A stretch of 5,602 bases of DNA from JBBIJH01 sp037446075 (GTDB lineage Bacteria; Bacteroidota; Ignavibacteria; UBA10030; JAHEZR01): NCBI GenBank assembly GCA_037446075.1, contig JBBIJH010000180.1:1-5602 (forward strand), given 5' to 3'. Both the position numbers and the translations under genes were made by a program. The notes beneath the pieces were generated by a model that saw only the letters and a program-made list of their open reading frames with translations, was not told the origin of the DNA and did not search any database. Shown here one piece after another: positions 1 through 5,602 of the stretch. How positions within the stretch are numbered: position 1 is the first letter of the stretch; every line of letters starts with the position of its first letter.

Positions 1-35
1 CGATCAGGTCGTGGTGATGGCGAATTTCAATTTTG

Positions 36-56
36 CATTTTTCATTTTTCATTTTT
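36..56. repeat. Three perfect tandem copies of the heptamer CATTTTT
   Basis: Positions 36-42, 43-49 and 50-56 each read CATTTTT. They are preceded by a related AT-rich run (AATTTTG, 29-35) and end four bases before the ruvA start codon. The unit length of 7 is not a multiple of 3, so copy-number change would shift any reading frame crossing it. Similar TTTTTCA/TTTTGCA runs occur between genes in several bacterial groups. Here it could be a neutral intergenic repeat or could alter the ruvA leader; the sequence does not decide between these. Confidence 0.8.
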
Positions 57-60
57 CCTG

Positions 61-663
61 ATGATCTCTTACCTTCAGGGCACGCTGGCAGAAAAATCTC
101 CCACGGAGGTCACCGTCGATGTAAACGGCGTCGCCTACGCAGTCGCGATTCCCCTGTCGACATATGCCGCGCTCGGTGAGATTGGTAATCCGGTCAAGAT
201 CTTTACCCACCTGCATGTCCGTGAAGATGCGATGCAACTCTATGGGTTCGCGACGACCACCGAACGAGATTTGTTCAGAATGCTGATCTCAATCTCCGGT
301 ATCGGACCCAAGATGGCACAGGGAATCCTTTCCGGCATCGGGGTAAACGAACTGAAGAATCATATCGTCAAGGGCAATTACTCGGGATTGATGGCGATCC
401 CCGGTGTTGGAAAGAAAATCGCCGAGCGACTGATCCTTGAGCTCCGAGACAAGATCGCTAAGTTAGAGGAAGAAGTCCCTGTCGTGGGAGATAAGGCCGC
501 TGCCGTCCGGCACGAGGCTCTCCTTGCCCTCACCTCTCTCGGTTATACTCGCATCGTTGCCGAGAAGGCCATCAGGCTTGCACTCCAGAAGACCGACGGG
601 AGCCACGATACGTTGGGATTGGAAGAACTAATCAAGCGAGCGTTGCGCCACGCGAGCAAATGA
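61..663 (+). CDS. ruvA: Holliday junction branch migration complex subunit RuvA
   Basis: RuvA binds four-way DNA junctions as a tetramer and loads RuvB hexamers, which drive branch migration during recombinational repair. At 200 residues the protein has normal family length. The N-terminal OB-fold domain begins MISYLQGTL and includes VREDA, where E55 and D56 match the acidic-pin residues of E. coli RuvA in position and context. Two helix-hairpin-helix motifs follow: SGIGPKMA (about 79-86) and PGVGKKIAERL (114-124). An acidic linker (about 135-147) leads to the C-terminal RuvB-binding domain (about 148-198, with ALTSLGY). The ATG at 61 gives the canonical family N-terminus. The frame is open further upstream, but those codons are low-complexity repeat sequence. 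No clear Shine-Dalgarno sequence is visible. The gene lies 21 bases before ruvB, as in many ruvAB operons. Confidence 0.97.
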   Translation: MISYLQGTLAEKSPTEVTVDVNGVAYAVAIPLSTYAALGEIGNPVKIFTHLHVREDAMQLYGFATTTERDLFRMLISISGIGPKMAQGILSGIGVNELKNHIVKGNYSGLMAIPGVGKKIAERLILELRDKIAKLEEEVPVVGDKAAAVRHEALLALTSLGYTRIVAEKAIRLALQKTDGSHDTLGLEELIKRALRHASK

Positions 664-684
664 TTTCTTAAAGAGAATCGACAC

Positions 685-1752
685 ATGCGAAAATCGGATA
701 CAACCTCGCCGGAACGACTGGAGAATGAAGTAGAGTTCGATCAGACCCTTCGTCCGCTTGCCTTCGAAGATTTTGTGGGCCAGAAAAATATCGTCGAGAA
801 CCTCAAGGTGTTCATCGCAGCCGCCAAAAAGAGGAAAGAAGCGCTCGACCACTGTCTTTTCACCGGGCCTCCGGGCTTAGGAAAAACAACACTGGCCTAC
901 ATCATTGCCAACGAGCTGGGCTCAGATATCAAGACGACCTCCGGTCCCGTTCTGGACCGCCCCGGTGACCTTGCGGGGATCCTCACAAACCTGCAGGAAG
1001 GCGACGTTCTCTTCATCGATGAAATCCATCGCCTGAATCCCGTCGTCGAAGAATATCTCTACGCAGCGATGGAGGAGTATCGCCTTGACATTATCATCGA
1101 CTCCGGTCCAAGTGCACGAACGATTCAGCTCTCACTCCCGAAGTATACGCTTGTCGGCGCCACGACGCGTGCCGGACTCCTCTCTGCCCCCTTACGCTCC
1201 CGCTTCGGTGTCACGAATCGCCTCGATTACTATCCCCCCGAAGACCTCTCTAAGATCATCGAACGCTCCGCAGGCTTGTTGGGGGTCGAGGTGACTCCCG
1301 ACGGGATCAGAGAACTTTCAAAACGTTCGCGAGGAACACCACGCATTGCCAATCGGCTGCTACGGCGCTGCCGCGATTTCGCCCAAGCCGATGAACGCCT
1401 GAAAGCCCATCGTGGAGTGATTACAAAAGAGGTTACCGAACATGCCCTGAAAGCTCTCGAAGTCGATGAACACGGCTTTGACGAAATGGACAAGCGCATT
1501 CTTCTCACCATCATCGATAAATACTCCGGTGGACCCGTCGGCTTGAATACACTTGCCGTTGCAGTAGGAGAAGAACCGGGCACGATCGAGGAAGTTTATG
1601 AGCCGTATCTCATACAAGAAGGCTTCATCAAGCGGACGGCCCGAGGGAGAGAAGCCACGAGGTTGGCTTATCAACACTTTGGAAAAACCTTGAAGACCCG
1701 GAGCCTACAGGAAGAGCTCCCACTGGCCCCGAGCGATCCGGGGCAAGCTTGA
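685..1752 (+). CDS. ruvB: Holliday junction branch migration ATPase RuvB
   Basis: RuvB is the AAA+ motor of the RuvAB complex. Hexameric rings flank RuvA and pull DNA through the junction using ATP. The 355-residue protein has every expected element in order: the N-terminal segment LRPLAFEDFVGQ (about 22-33), Walker A GPPGLGKTT (61-69), Walker B LFIDEIHRL (109-117), the RuvB-specific beta-hairpin region (about 128-150), sensor 1 GATTRAG (158-164), arginine finger in LRSRFG (170-175), sensor 2 GTPRIANRLLRR (217-228), and the C-terminal winged-helix domain (about 260-335, with GGPVGLNTLA and EPYLIQEGFIKRT). A short variable tail (about 336-355) follows. Only a weak purine-rich stretch (AAAGAGAA, about 669-676) precedes the ATG. 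No truncation or missing catalytic residue is seen. It is probably cotranscribed with ruvA. Confidence 0.98.
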   Translation: MRKSDTTSPERLENEVEFDQTLRPLAFEDFVGQKNIVENLKVFIAAAKKRKEALDHCLFTGPPGLGKTTLAYIIANELGSDIKTTSGPVLDRPGDLAGILTNLQEGDVLFIDEIHRLNPVVEEYLYAAMEEYRLDIIIDSGPSARTIQLSLPKYTLVGATTRAGLLSAPLRSRFGVTNRLDYYPPEDLSKIIERSAGLLGVEVTPDGIRELSKRSRGTPRIANRLLRRCRDFAQADERLKAHRGVITKEVTEHALKALEVDEHGFDEMDKRILLTIIDKYSGGPVGLNTLAVAVGEEPGTIEEVYEPYLIQEGFIKRTARGREATRLAYQHFGKTLKTRSLQEELPLAPSDPGQA

Positions 1753-1789
1753 AGCGATTCTGTTGTTCCAAACTTAAGCAGATCTCCTT

Positions 1790-2452
1790 ATGAAGAATCA
1801 CACTTTTCTCAAGCCCGCCCTATTCATCCTCGTTTCAGTAAGCTCCCTCTCCCTGTCTAACACCGAGAGCCGGGAACCACGAAATCTTGCATTGTGCAAG
1901 GAAGAAGTAAGGGAGTATGTGACCTCCGAGAACTATATGGAAGACCTCCGCTCAGTGGTAGAGCGGGCTCGAAACTACATCGCAAAGAACATGGGATCCA
2001 AGAATCGAAACGCCATTGTCCTGGACGTAGATGAAACTTCTCTCTCGCATCTCAAGTACGAGATGGAGTATGACTTTGGTTACTCGCGAGCTACGTGGAA
2101 CGAATGGCTTCGGAAATCTGAGGCCGAGCCGATTCTCCCAACGCTGGAGCTTTTCAGATGGGCGAAGTCCAATGCCATGGCGGTCTTCTTCGTCAGCGGA
2201 AACACGGAGAACCTAAGAGCACCGATCCAGAAAAACCTCCTCCGCGCTGGTTATGCTGACTGGGACAGTCTTTATCTACGACCAGAGGGAAAGCGCGAGC
2301 CGACCGCCGTCTATAAGAGCCGGATAAGAAAAGAGATCACGGAAAGGGGCTATCGCATCATTGCCAACATCGGGGACCAGATGAGCGACCTCGAGGGGGG
2401 CTACGCCGAGAAAACGTTCAAGCTTCCAAACCCGATGTATCTCACGAATTAA
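1790..2452 (+). CDS. Exported HAD-superfamily IIIB acid phosphatase-like protein
   Basis: This is a predicted secreted or periplasmic phosphomonoesterase of the HAD superfamily, subfamily IIIB (acid phosphatase / lipoprotein e(P4)-like). Residues 1 to about 24 look like a Sec signal peptide: Lys2, a hydrophobic core ALFILVSVSSL (10-20), then a polar SNTES region. The e(P4)-like pre-domain (about 30-65) precedes the HAD motifs: motif I LDVDET (78-83; nucleophile D79, acid/base D81), motif II FFVSGN (S136), a likely motif III lysine K176 in VYKSR, and motif IV IGDQMSD (194-200) for Mg2+ binding. The full 220 residues are intact and near family length. There is no good lipobox, so it is probably soluble after cleavage rather than lipid-anchored. 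Motif II has Asn138 where relatives usually have Arg (SGR/TGR). The natural substrate cannot be read from the sequence. It starts 37 bases after ruvB and lacks a clear Shine-Dalgarno sequence. Confidence 0.88.
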   Translation: MKNHTFLKPALFILVSVSSLSLSNTESREPRNLALCKEEVREYVTSENYMEDLRSVVERARNYIAKNMGSKNRNAIVLDVDETSLSHLKYEMEYDFGYSRATWNEWLRKSEAEPILPTLELFRWAKSNAMAVFFVSGNTENLRAPIQKNLLRAGYADWDSLYLRPEGKREPTAVYKSRIRKEITERGYRIIANIGDQMSDLEGGYAEKTFKLPNPMYLTN

Positions 2453-2456
2453 GAGG
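2451..2456 (+). promoter_or_regulatory. Ribosome binding site for the PPC-domain gene
   Basis: AAGAGG ends 10 bases before the ATG at 2467 and overlaps the TAA stop of the preceding phosphatase gene (2450-2452). It supports the ATG at 2467 as the start and is one of only two recognisable Shine-Dalgarno-like sites in the window. Confidence 0.55.
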
Positions 2457-2466
2457 CGAACTCTCT

Positions 2467-2913
2467 ATGAGCCGGGACTCGTATCGAACCAAGCGAATCT
2501 TCATGGGGCAACTTCCATCAGGCTCTGATCTTTATGAGAGCGTGACAAAGATTTGCACTGAGGAAGACATCAGCGTAGGAAGAATCACGGCACTTGGTGC
2601 AGTGTCGCAAGCGGCACTGGCGTACTATGACCAGAAAAAGCAGAAGTATTTGCCGATCACTTTCAAGAAACACCTTGAGATTCTCAACTGCACCGGCAAC
2701 GTAAGCTTGAAAGACGGTAAACCTTTTGTCCACATGCACGCAACCTTCGCAGATCGAAAGGGACAGTCCTTTGGCGGCCACGTTTCCCCAGGAACCATCG
2801 TTTTTGCGTGTGAGGTCTTGATTGAGCAACTCGAAGGAAAACTGCTTGAGCGGAAGCTGGATGAGAAGACCGGATTGAATTTGTGGGGTAGAGAGTCCCA
2901 TCTCATCCCGTAA
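2467..2913 (+). CDS. PPC (DUF296) domain protein, putative DNA-binding
   Basis: This is a single-domain protein of the PPC/DUF296 family, the fold that in plants accompanies AT-hooks in AHL proteins. In bacteria these occur as small stand-alone proteins, annotated as putative DNA-binding and mostly without a proven role. Visible features are the N-terminal strand and LPSGSDLYESV segment (about 16-26), GRITALGAV (38-46) with the following AALAYYD strand, the central LNCTGNVSLKDGKPFVHMHATF run (about 73-94), GGHVSPGTIV (103-112), and the closing L-x-R-K-x-D-E-K-T-G-L segment (about 127-137). His89, His91 and His105 are the conserved histidines that in some bacterial members bind a metal. No AT-hook, signal peptide or membrane segment is present. 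The 148-residue length is normal for a stand-alone member. It sits 14 bases after the phosphatase gene, probably on the same transcript, but its partner is unknown. Confidence 0.9.
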   Translation: MSRDSYRTKRIFMGQLPSGSDLYESVTKICTEEDISVGRITALGAVSQAALAYYDQKKQKYLPITFKKHLEILNCTGNVSLKDGKPFVHMHATFADRKGQSFGGHVSPGTIVFACEVLIEQLEGKLLERKLDEKTGLNLWGRESHLIP

Positions 2914-2945
2914 GATGACCGACTAATGCCAGTCTTGGAAAGGGA

Positions 2946-2974
2946 TTGCATCTGAGAAAGCGAAGCGATATAAT
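2946..2974 (+). promoter_or_regulatory. Sigma70-like promoter upstream of the retropepsin gene
   Basis: TTGCAT at 2946-2951 (first three bases match the -35 consensus) is followed by exactly 17 bases and a perfect TATAAT at 2969-2974. Transcription would begin near 2981, leaving a leader of about 44 bases before the ATG at 3025. It lies in the longest gene-free stretch of the window (2914-3024), where a promoter would be expected. The element suggests a new transcription unit for the protease, dehydrogenase and glycosylase genes. The perfect -10 differs from the TAnnTTTG type of Bacteroidetes in the strict sense. This is inferred from sequence only. Confidence 0.6.
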
Positions 2975-3015
2975 TATGTCAGGAAAAGGGTGTAGTCCCC
3001 GGTGACCAATAATCC

Positions 3016-3019
3016 GAGG
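3016..3019 (+). promoter_or_regulatory. Ribosome binding site for the retropepsin-like gene
   Basis: GAGG within CCGAGGCG lies 5 bases before the ATG at 3025. The spacing is suitable and supports that start codon over internal alternatives. Confidence 0.5.
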
Positions 3020-3024
3020 CGTTT

Positions 3025-3432
3025 ATGGGAGATATAATCAAAAGGTTTTCCGTACGATCAACCAGCAAAGAACGCTCCCGTCGGCGAAAGCTGTACTTCG
3101 ATTCCGGCTCACCGCGGACTTTTATCAAAGAGTCTGCGGCAGGCGGAATGAAAGAGGTCCTCAAGTTGTCCGTCCCGGATGTTTTCCGCAGTCTGGGAGA
3201 TGGGAGATTTAAGGCGTCTTCCATGGCAAGGATCGAAGTACAAATGCTCGGGCTTTGGGTACCTCACTTGTGTTATGTGGTTCCTGACGAGGTATTGGAC
3301 CCGGATTACGAGATCCTGCTCGGCCATGATTTCATGCAAATCTATGACATTCGAATCAATCCCAAGCGGAGAGACATCATCGTGAGGAAAAACGCATTGA
3401 TGATGGCACTGAAAGTTCGGAATACAGCCTAA
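3025..3432 (+). CDS. Small stand-alone retropepsin-like aspartic protease
   Basis: This 135-residue protein has the two hallmarks of a single-domain, retroviral-type aspartic protease. The active-site loop LYFDSGSPRTFI (23-34) has catalytic Asp26 in a D-S-G triplet. The flap-distal motif ILLGHDFMQIYDIRI (97-111) corresponds to the family's (I/L)LGxDfLxxydi segment. Such proteases act as homodimers, each chain giving one Asp. There is no signal peptide or membrane helix, so a cytoplasmic location is inferred. The segment before the active site (11-22) is unusually basic, with Arg/Lys/Ser residues. No substrate can be deduced, and bacterial stand-alone members are mostly uncharacterised. The gene has its own likely promoter and ribosome site, and ends 24 bases before the dehydrogenase gene. 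A catalytically inactive or non-protease relative cannot be excluded. Confidence 0.75.
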   Translation: MGDIIKRFSVRSTSKERSRRRKLYFDSGSPRTFIKESAAGGMKEVLKLSVPDVFRSLGDGRFKASSMARIEVQMLGLWVPHLCYVVPDEVLDPDYEILLGHDFMQIYDIRINPKRRDIIVRKNALMMALKVRNTA

Positions 3433-3456
3433 AACTGTAGAAACGCACCCAACCGA

Positions 3457-5067
3457 ATGTCCATGGACAAAGACCTCCAATCGATTCAGGAAGCTCGTGA
3501 CCTTGTAAAGCGCGCCGTCGAGGCGCAGCTGGAGTTCCGGAACTTCTCGCAAGAGAAGGTCGATCGTATCTGCCGGGCAATGGCTCAAGCGGGCTATGCC
3601 GCTGCTGCCGATCTTGGGAGAATGGCATGCGAGGAGACAGGCTTCGGGAAACCCGAAGACAAAAAACTCAAGAACGAGTTCGGGACAAAGTGGACCTGGG
3701 AATCGATCAAGAATCTCAAGACCGTTGGAGTTATTGGAAAGGATCCCCAGCGAAAAATCATTGAAATAGCCGAGCCAATGGGGGTTGTGGCTGCGCTGAT
3801 CCCATCGACAAATCCCACCTCCACTGTGATGTTCAAAGCGCTCATCAGCCTCAAGGGGAGGAACGCCATTGTAGCAAGCCCTCACCCCAGAGCAGTGAAA
3901 TGCACATGCGAGGCCGTTCGAATCCTGGCGGATGCAGCAGAGAGAGAAGGCGCCCCGCGTGGCCTCGTCTCCTGTATGTCCGTCGTCACAATGCCAGGAA
4001 CAAAAGAACTCCTTGCTCATCGCGATGTGGATGTGATTCTGGCGACAGGCAGCACCGCAATGGTCCGAGATGCGTACAGCCTCGGGAAGCCAGCCTATGG
4101 TGTGGGGTCAGGAAACGTGCCCGTTTTCATCGAGCGAACAGCGAATATCCAGAAAGCGGTCGCGGACGTTGTCTCCGGCAAGTTGTTTGATTACGGCACT
4201 CTATGCTCGACGGAGTCAGGGGTGGTCTGCGATGCGCCTGTAAAGGCACAAGTCGTCGAAGAATTTAAAAGGCACGGCGGCTACTTCGTCACACCCGAAG
4301 AACGCGCAAAGTTAGATACGACAATGTTCGACTTCCGCGGAACGATAAATCCTGAAGTGGTGGGAAAGCCCGCCCCTTACATCGCACACAAGGCAGGCTT
4401 CGATGTCCCTCCTGACACGAACTTGCTGATCGCCGAGCTGAGAGGGGTTGGAAGAGAATATCCTCTCTCACGGGAAAAGCTCTCGCCCGTACTCTCTTTC
4501 TATACCGAAGACGGTTGGAGAGATGCCTGTCATCGTTGCATCGAGTTGTTGAAGTTTGGAGGGCTCGGTCACACGCTCGTCATCCACTCGAAGGATGAGG
4601 ATATCATCATGAAATTCGCGCTTGAGAAGCCCTCATTCCGTATCCTGGTGAACACGCAAGCTGCTCTGGGCGCCGTTGGCTACACGACGGGCCTCGACCC
4701 ATCGATGACACTTGGCCCCGGGACGCTTGGCGGCTCCATCATTTCCGATAACGTCACGGCACGACATCTAATCCAGATCAAGCGACTCGCGTATGAGACC
4801 AATCCAATCAATCCCGCCGAGAGAATGAGTGCACCGCCGGCGACACGGGAGCTTGCAAGGCATTTCCGCCCCGTCGAGAAGACCTGGCTGGAAGAAATTG
4901 ACGAACGGATCCGCTTGAAGGCGGGTAACCCCCCGGTGATGAAGAGGGGAGAAAGCGTCTCTGAGAAAAAGAGTCCGTCGGGAGGACATGTGAAGAAACC
5001 ACCGACGTACGGTGCTGGGATTACAGAAGAAGAGATTCAGAAGATCATCAGAGAGTTCTCCAAGTAA
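3457..5067 (+). CDS. CoA-acylating aldehyde dehydrogenase with C-terminal encapsulation-peptide-like tail
   Basis: This NAD(P)-dependent aldehyde dehydrogenase is of the CoA-acylating type (AdhE N-domain / EutE / PduP / SauS-like), converting an aldehyde plus CoA to acyl-CoA. Visible motifs are the cofactor-binding segment AALIPSTNPTSTVMFKAL (112-129, Asn119), SPHPRA (141-146), ATGSTAMVR (196-204), VGSGNVPVFIE (216-226), the catalytic cysteine Cys250 in FDYGTLCSTES, and GPGTLGGSIISDNVT (420-434). The core ends near 490. A Lys/Ser/Gly/Pro-rich linker (about 491-519) and an amphipathic helix GITEEEIQKIIREFSK (521-536) follow. This is the layout of the C-terminal encapsulation peptide on microcompartment aldehyde dehydrogenases. 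There is no fused alcohol dehydrogenase domain as in AdhE. The start could be the ATG at 3457 or 3463; neither has a good Shine-Dalgarno sequence. The aldehyde is not determinable (acetaldehyde, propionaldehyde, lactaldehyde and sulfoacetaldehyde are candidates). No shell gene is in the window. Confidence 0.9.
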   Translation: MSMDKDLQSIQEARDLVKRAVEAQLEFRNFSQEKVDRICRAMAQAGYAAAADLGRMACEETGFGKPEDKKLKNEFGTKWTWESIKNLKTVGVIGKDPQRKIIEIAEPMGVVAALIPSTNPTSTVMFKALISLKGRNAIVASPHPRAVKCTCEAVRILADAAEREGAPRGLVSCMSVVTMPGTKELLAHRDVDVILATGSTAMVRDAYSLGKPAYGVGSGNVPVFIERTANIQKAVADVVSGKLFDYGTLCSTESGVVCDAPVKAQVVEEFKRHGGYFVTPEERAKLDTTMFDFRGTINPEVVGKPAPYIAHKAGFDVPPDTNLLIAELRGVGREYPLSREKLSPVLSFYTEDGWRDACHRCIELLKFGGLGHTLVIHSKDEDIIMKFALEKPSFRILVNTQAALGAVGYTTGLDPSMTLGPGTLGGSIISDNVTARHLIQIKRLAYETNPINPAERMSAPPATRELARHFRPVEKTWLEEIDERIRLKAGNPPVMKRGESVSEKKSPSGGHVKKPPTYGAGITEEEIQKIIREFSK

Positions 5068-5069
5068 GA

Positions 5070-5602
5070 ATGCCTCGTCGTGCTTGGAAGCCACTCCCCC
5101 GTTCCTTTTACCTGCGTCCGACGTTCCAAGTAGCAAGATCTCTCCTGGGCAAGTATATTGTCCGCAAGTACAGCCAGAAAGTGCTCGTTGGAAAGATTGT
5201 AGAGACCGAGGCCTACATCGGTCCGAACGACCCTGCATCCCACGCATACAGAGGTAGGACGGAAAGGAACAAGGTGATGTTCGAGGAAGGAGGTCGAGCG
5301 TACGTCTACTTCACGTACGGAATGCACTATTGCTTCAACGTCGTGACGGAGCGCGAGGGATATCCTGCCGCCGTCTTAATCCGAGCTGTTGAACCAATCG
5401 AGGGGATTGAGGAGATGAGAAGAAATCGAGGGTTCACCGCCCGTGAAAAACACGAAGCAGATCTGGCAAACGGGCCGGCGAAGTTCTGTGAGGCGTTCCA
5501 GATCAGCAAGAAGTTGAATGGCTTACGTTTGACCCGGGGGGAACTATTCCTTAGCGATGGAGAAAGGATCCCCCGCTCGAAGATAGGGACCTCACGGAGG
5601 AT
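5070..5602 (+). CDS. DNA-3-methyladenine glycosylase, AAG/Mpg family (3' end beyond window)
   Basis: This base-excision-repair glycosylase removes alkylated purines such as 3-methyladenine and hypoxanthine from DNA. Translation from the ATG at 5070 is open to the window edge (177 codons seen). Family landmarks are FYLRPTFQVARSLLGK (13-28), IVETEAYIGPNDPASHAYRG (43-62), TERNKVMF (64-71), AYVYFTYGMHYCFNVV (77-92), AVLIRAVEP (101-109) and LANGPAKF (132-139). By alignment with human AAG from memory, Glu47 matches catalytic E125, Tyr49 matches Y127, His58 matches H136, Tyr80 matches Y159, and Tyr83 matches the intercalating Y162. Most of the roughly 190-210-residue family length is present. The ATG is only 2 bases past the dehydrogenase stop, with no separate Shine-Dalgarno sequence, suggesting translational coupling. 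A functional link with the dehydrogenase is speculative. Confidence 0.95.
   Translation, partial: MPRRAWKPLPRSFYLRPTFQVARSLLGKYIVRKYSQKVLVGKIVETEAYIGPNDPASHAYRGRTERNKVMFEEGGRAYVYFTYGMHYCFNVVTEREGYPAAVLIRAVEPIEGIEEMRRNRGFTAREKHEADLANGPAKFCEAFQISKKLNGLRLTRGELFLSDGERIPRSKIGTSRR

Noticed and set aside
1..60. N-terminal extension of RuvA in the same open frame
   Set aside because: The added residues would be low-complexity repeat translation, whereas starting at 61 gives the standard RuvA N-terminus.
2..61. Open frame ending TGA at 59-61, overlapping the ruvA ATG, as the 3' end of an upstream gene such as ruvC
   Set aside because: Most of the translated peptide is repeat-derived Phe/Asn/Ile/His and resembles no RuvC C-terminus. 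Another frame stops at 15-17, so the true upstream gene end cannot be chosen.
1886..1897. LALC (phosphatase residues 33-36) as a lipobox
   Set aside because: Leu sits directly before the Cys where Gly/Ala/Ser is required, and the site is well past the hydrophobic core of the signal peptide.
2921..2934. GACT-N6-AGTC inverted repeat as a terminator for the upstream genes
   Set aside because: The stem is only 4 base pairs and no T-run follows, so it is not a credible intrinsic terminator.
2988..3006. GGG/CCC pairing and a GTC/GAC hairpin in the leader of the protease gene as a regulatory RNA element
   Set aside because: Stems are 3 base pairs long with no conserved motif, which is within chance expectation.
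3109..4020. Long open frame (303 codons) on the minus strand across the protease and dehydrogenase genes
   Set aside because: It lies opposite two well-supported genes, its translation shows no recognisable domain and is rich in Cys/His as expected of a codon-usage shadow, and no ribosome site or promoter is apparent.

Overview
This 5.6 kb bacterial window carries seven genes, all on the + strand. Six are complete and the last runs off the right edge. Genes are packed with gaps of 2 to 111 bases, and base composition looks moderately GC-rich (judged by eye, not computed). Many starts lack a good Shine-Dalgarno sequence, and short CATTTTT repeats precede ruvA. This would fit a member of the Bacteroidota/Chlorobi/Ignavibacteria neighbourhood (FCB group). 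That placement is an impression, not a demonstrated assignment.

Left part (1-1752): a short AT-rich stretch with a three-copy heptamer repeat, then ruvA and ruvB, 21 bases apart. They encode the Holliday-junction branch migration complex. The gene left of ruvA (often ruvC in other bacteria) cannot be identified from the 60 bases available.

Middle (1790-2913): an exported HAD-superfamily (subfamily IIIB) acid phosphatase-like protein, then a single-domain PPC/DUF296 protein. Both follow ruvB with short gaps and may be on the same transcript, but have no obvious link to recombination.

Right part (2914-5602): the longest gene-free stretch (111 bases) holds a convincing sigma70-like promoter (TTGCAT, 17 bases, TATAAT). 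It probably starts a second transcription unit: a small retropepsin-like aspartic protease, a CoA-acylating aldehyde dehydrogenase, and a DNA-3-methyladenine glycosylase of the AAG/Mpg family cut by the window end.

The most interesting signal is at the C-terminus of the aldehyde dehydrogenase. Its catalytic core is followed by a hydrophilic Lys/Ser/Gly/Pro-rich linker and a short amphipathic helix, the layout of an encapsulation peptide that targets enzymes into bacterial microcompartments. No shell-protein gene lies in the window, so this would be cargo encoded away from its shell, or at the edge of an unseen locus. The stand-alone bacterial retropepsin beside it is the second point of interest.
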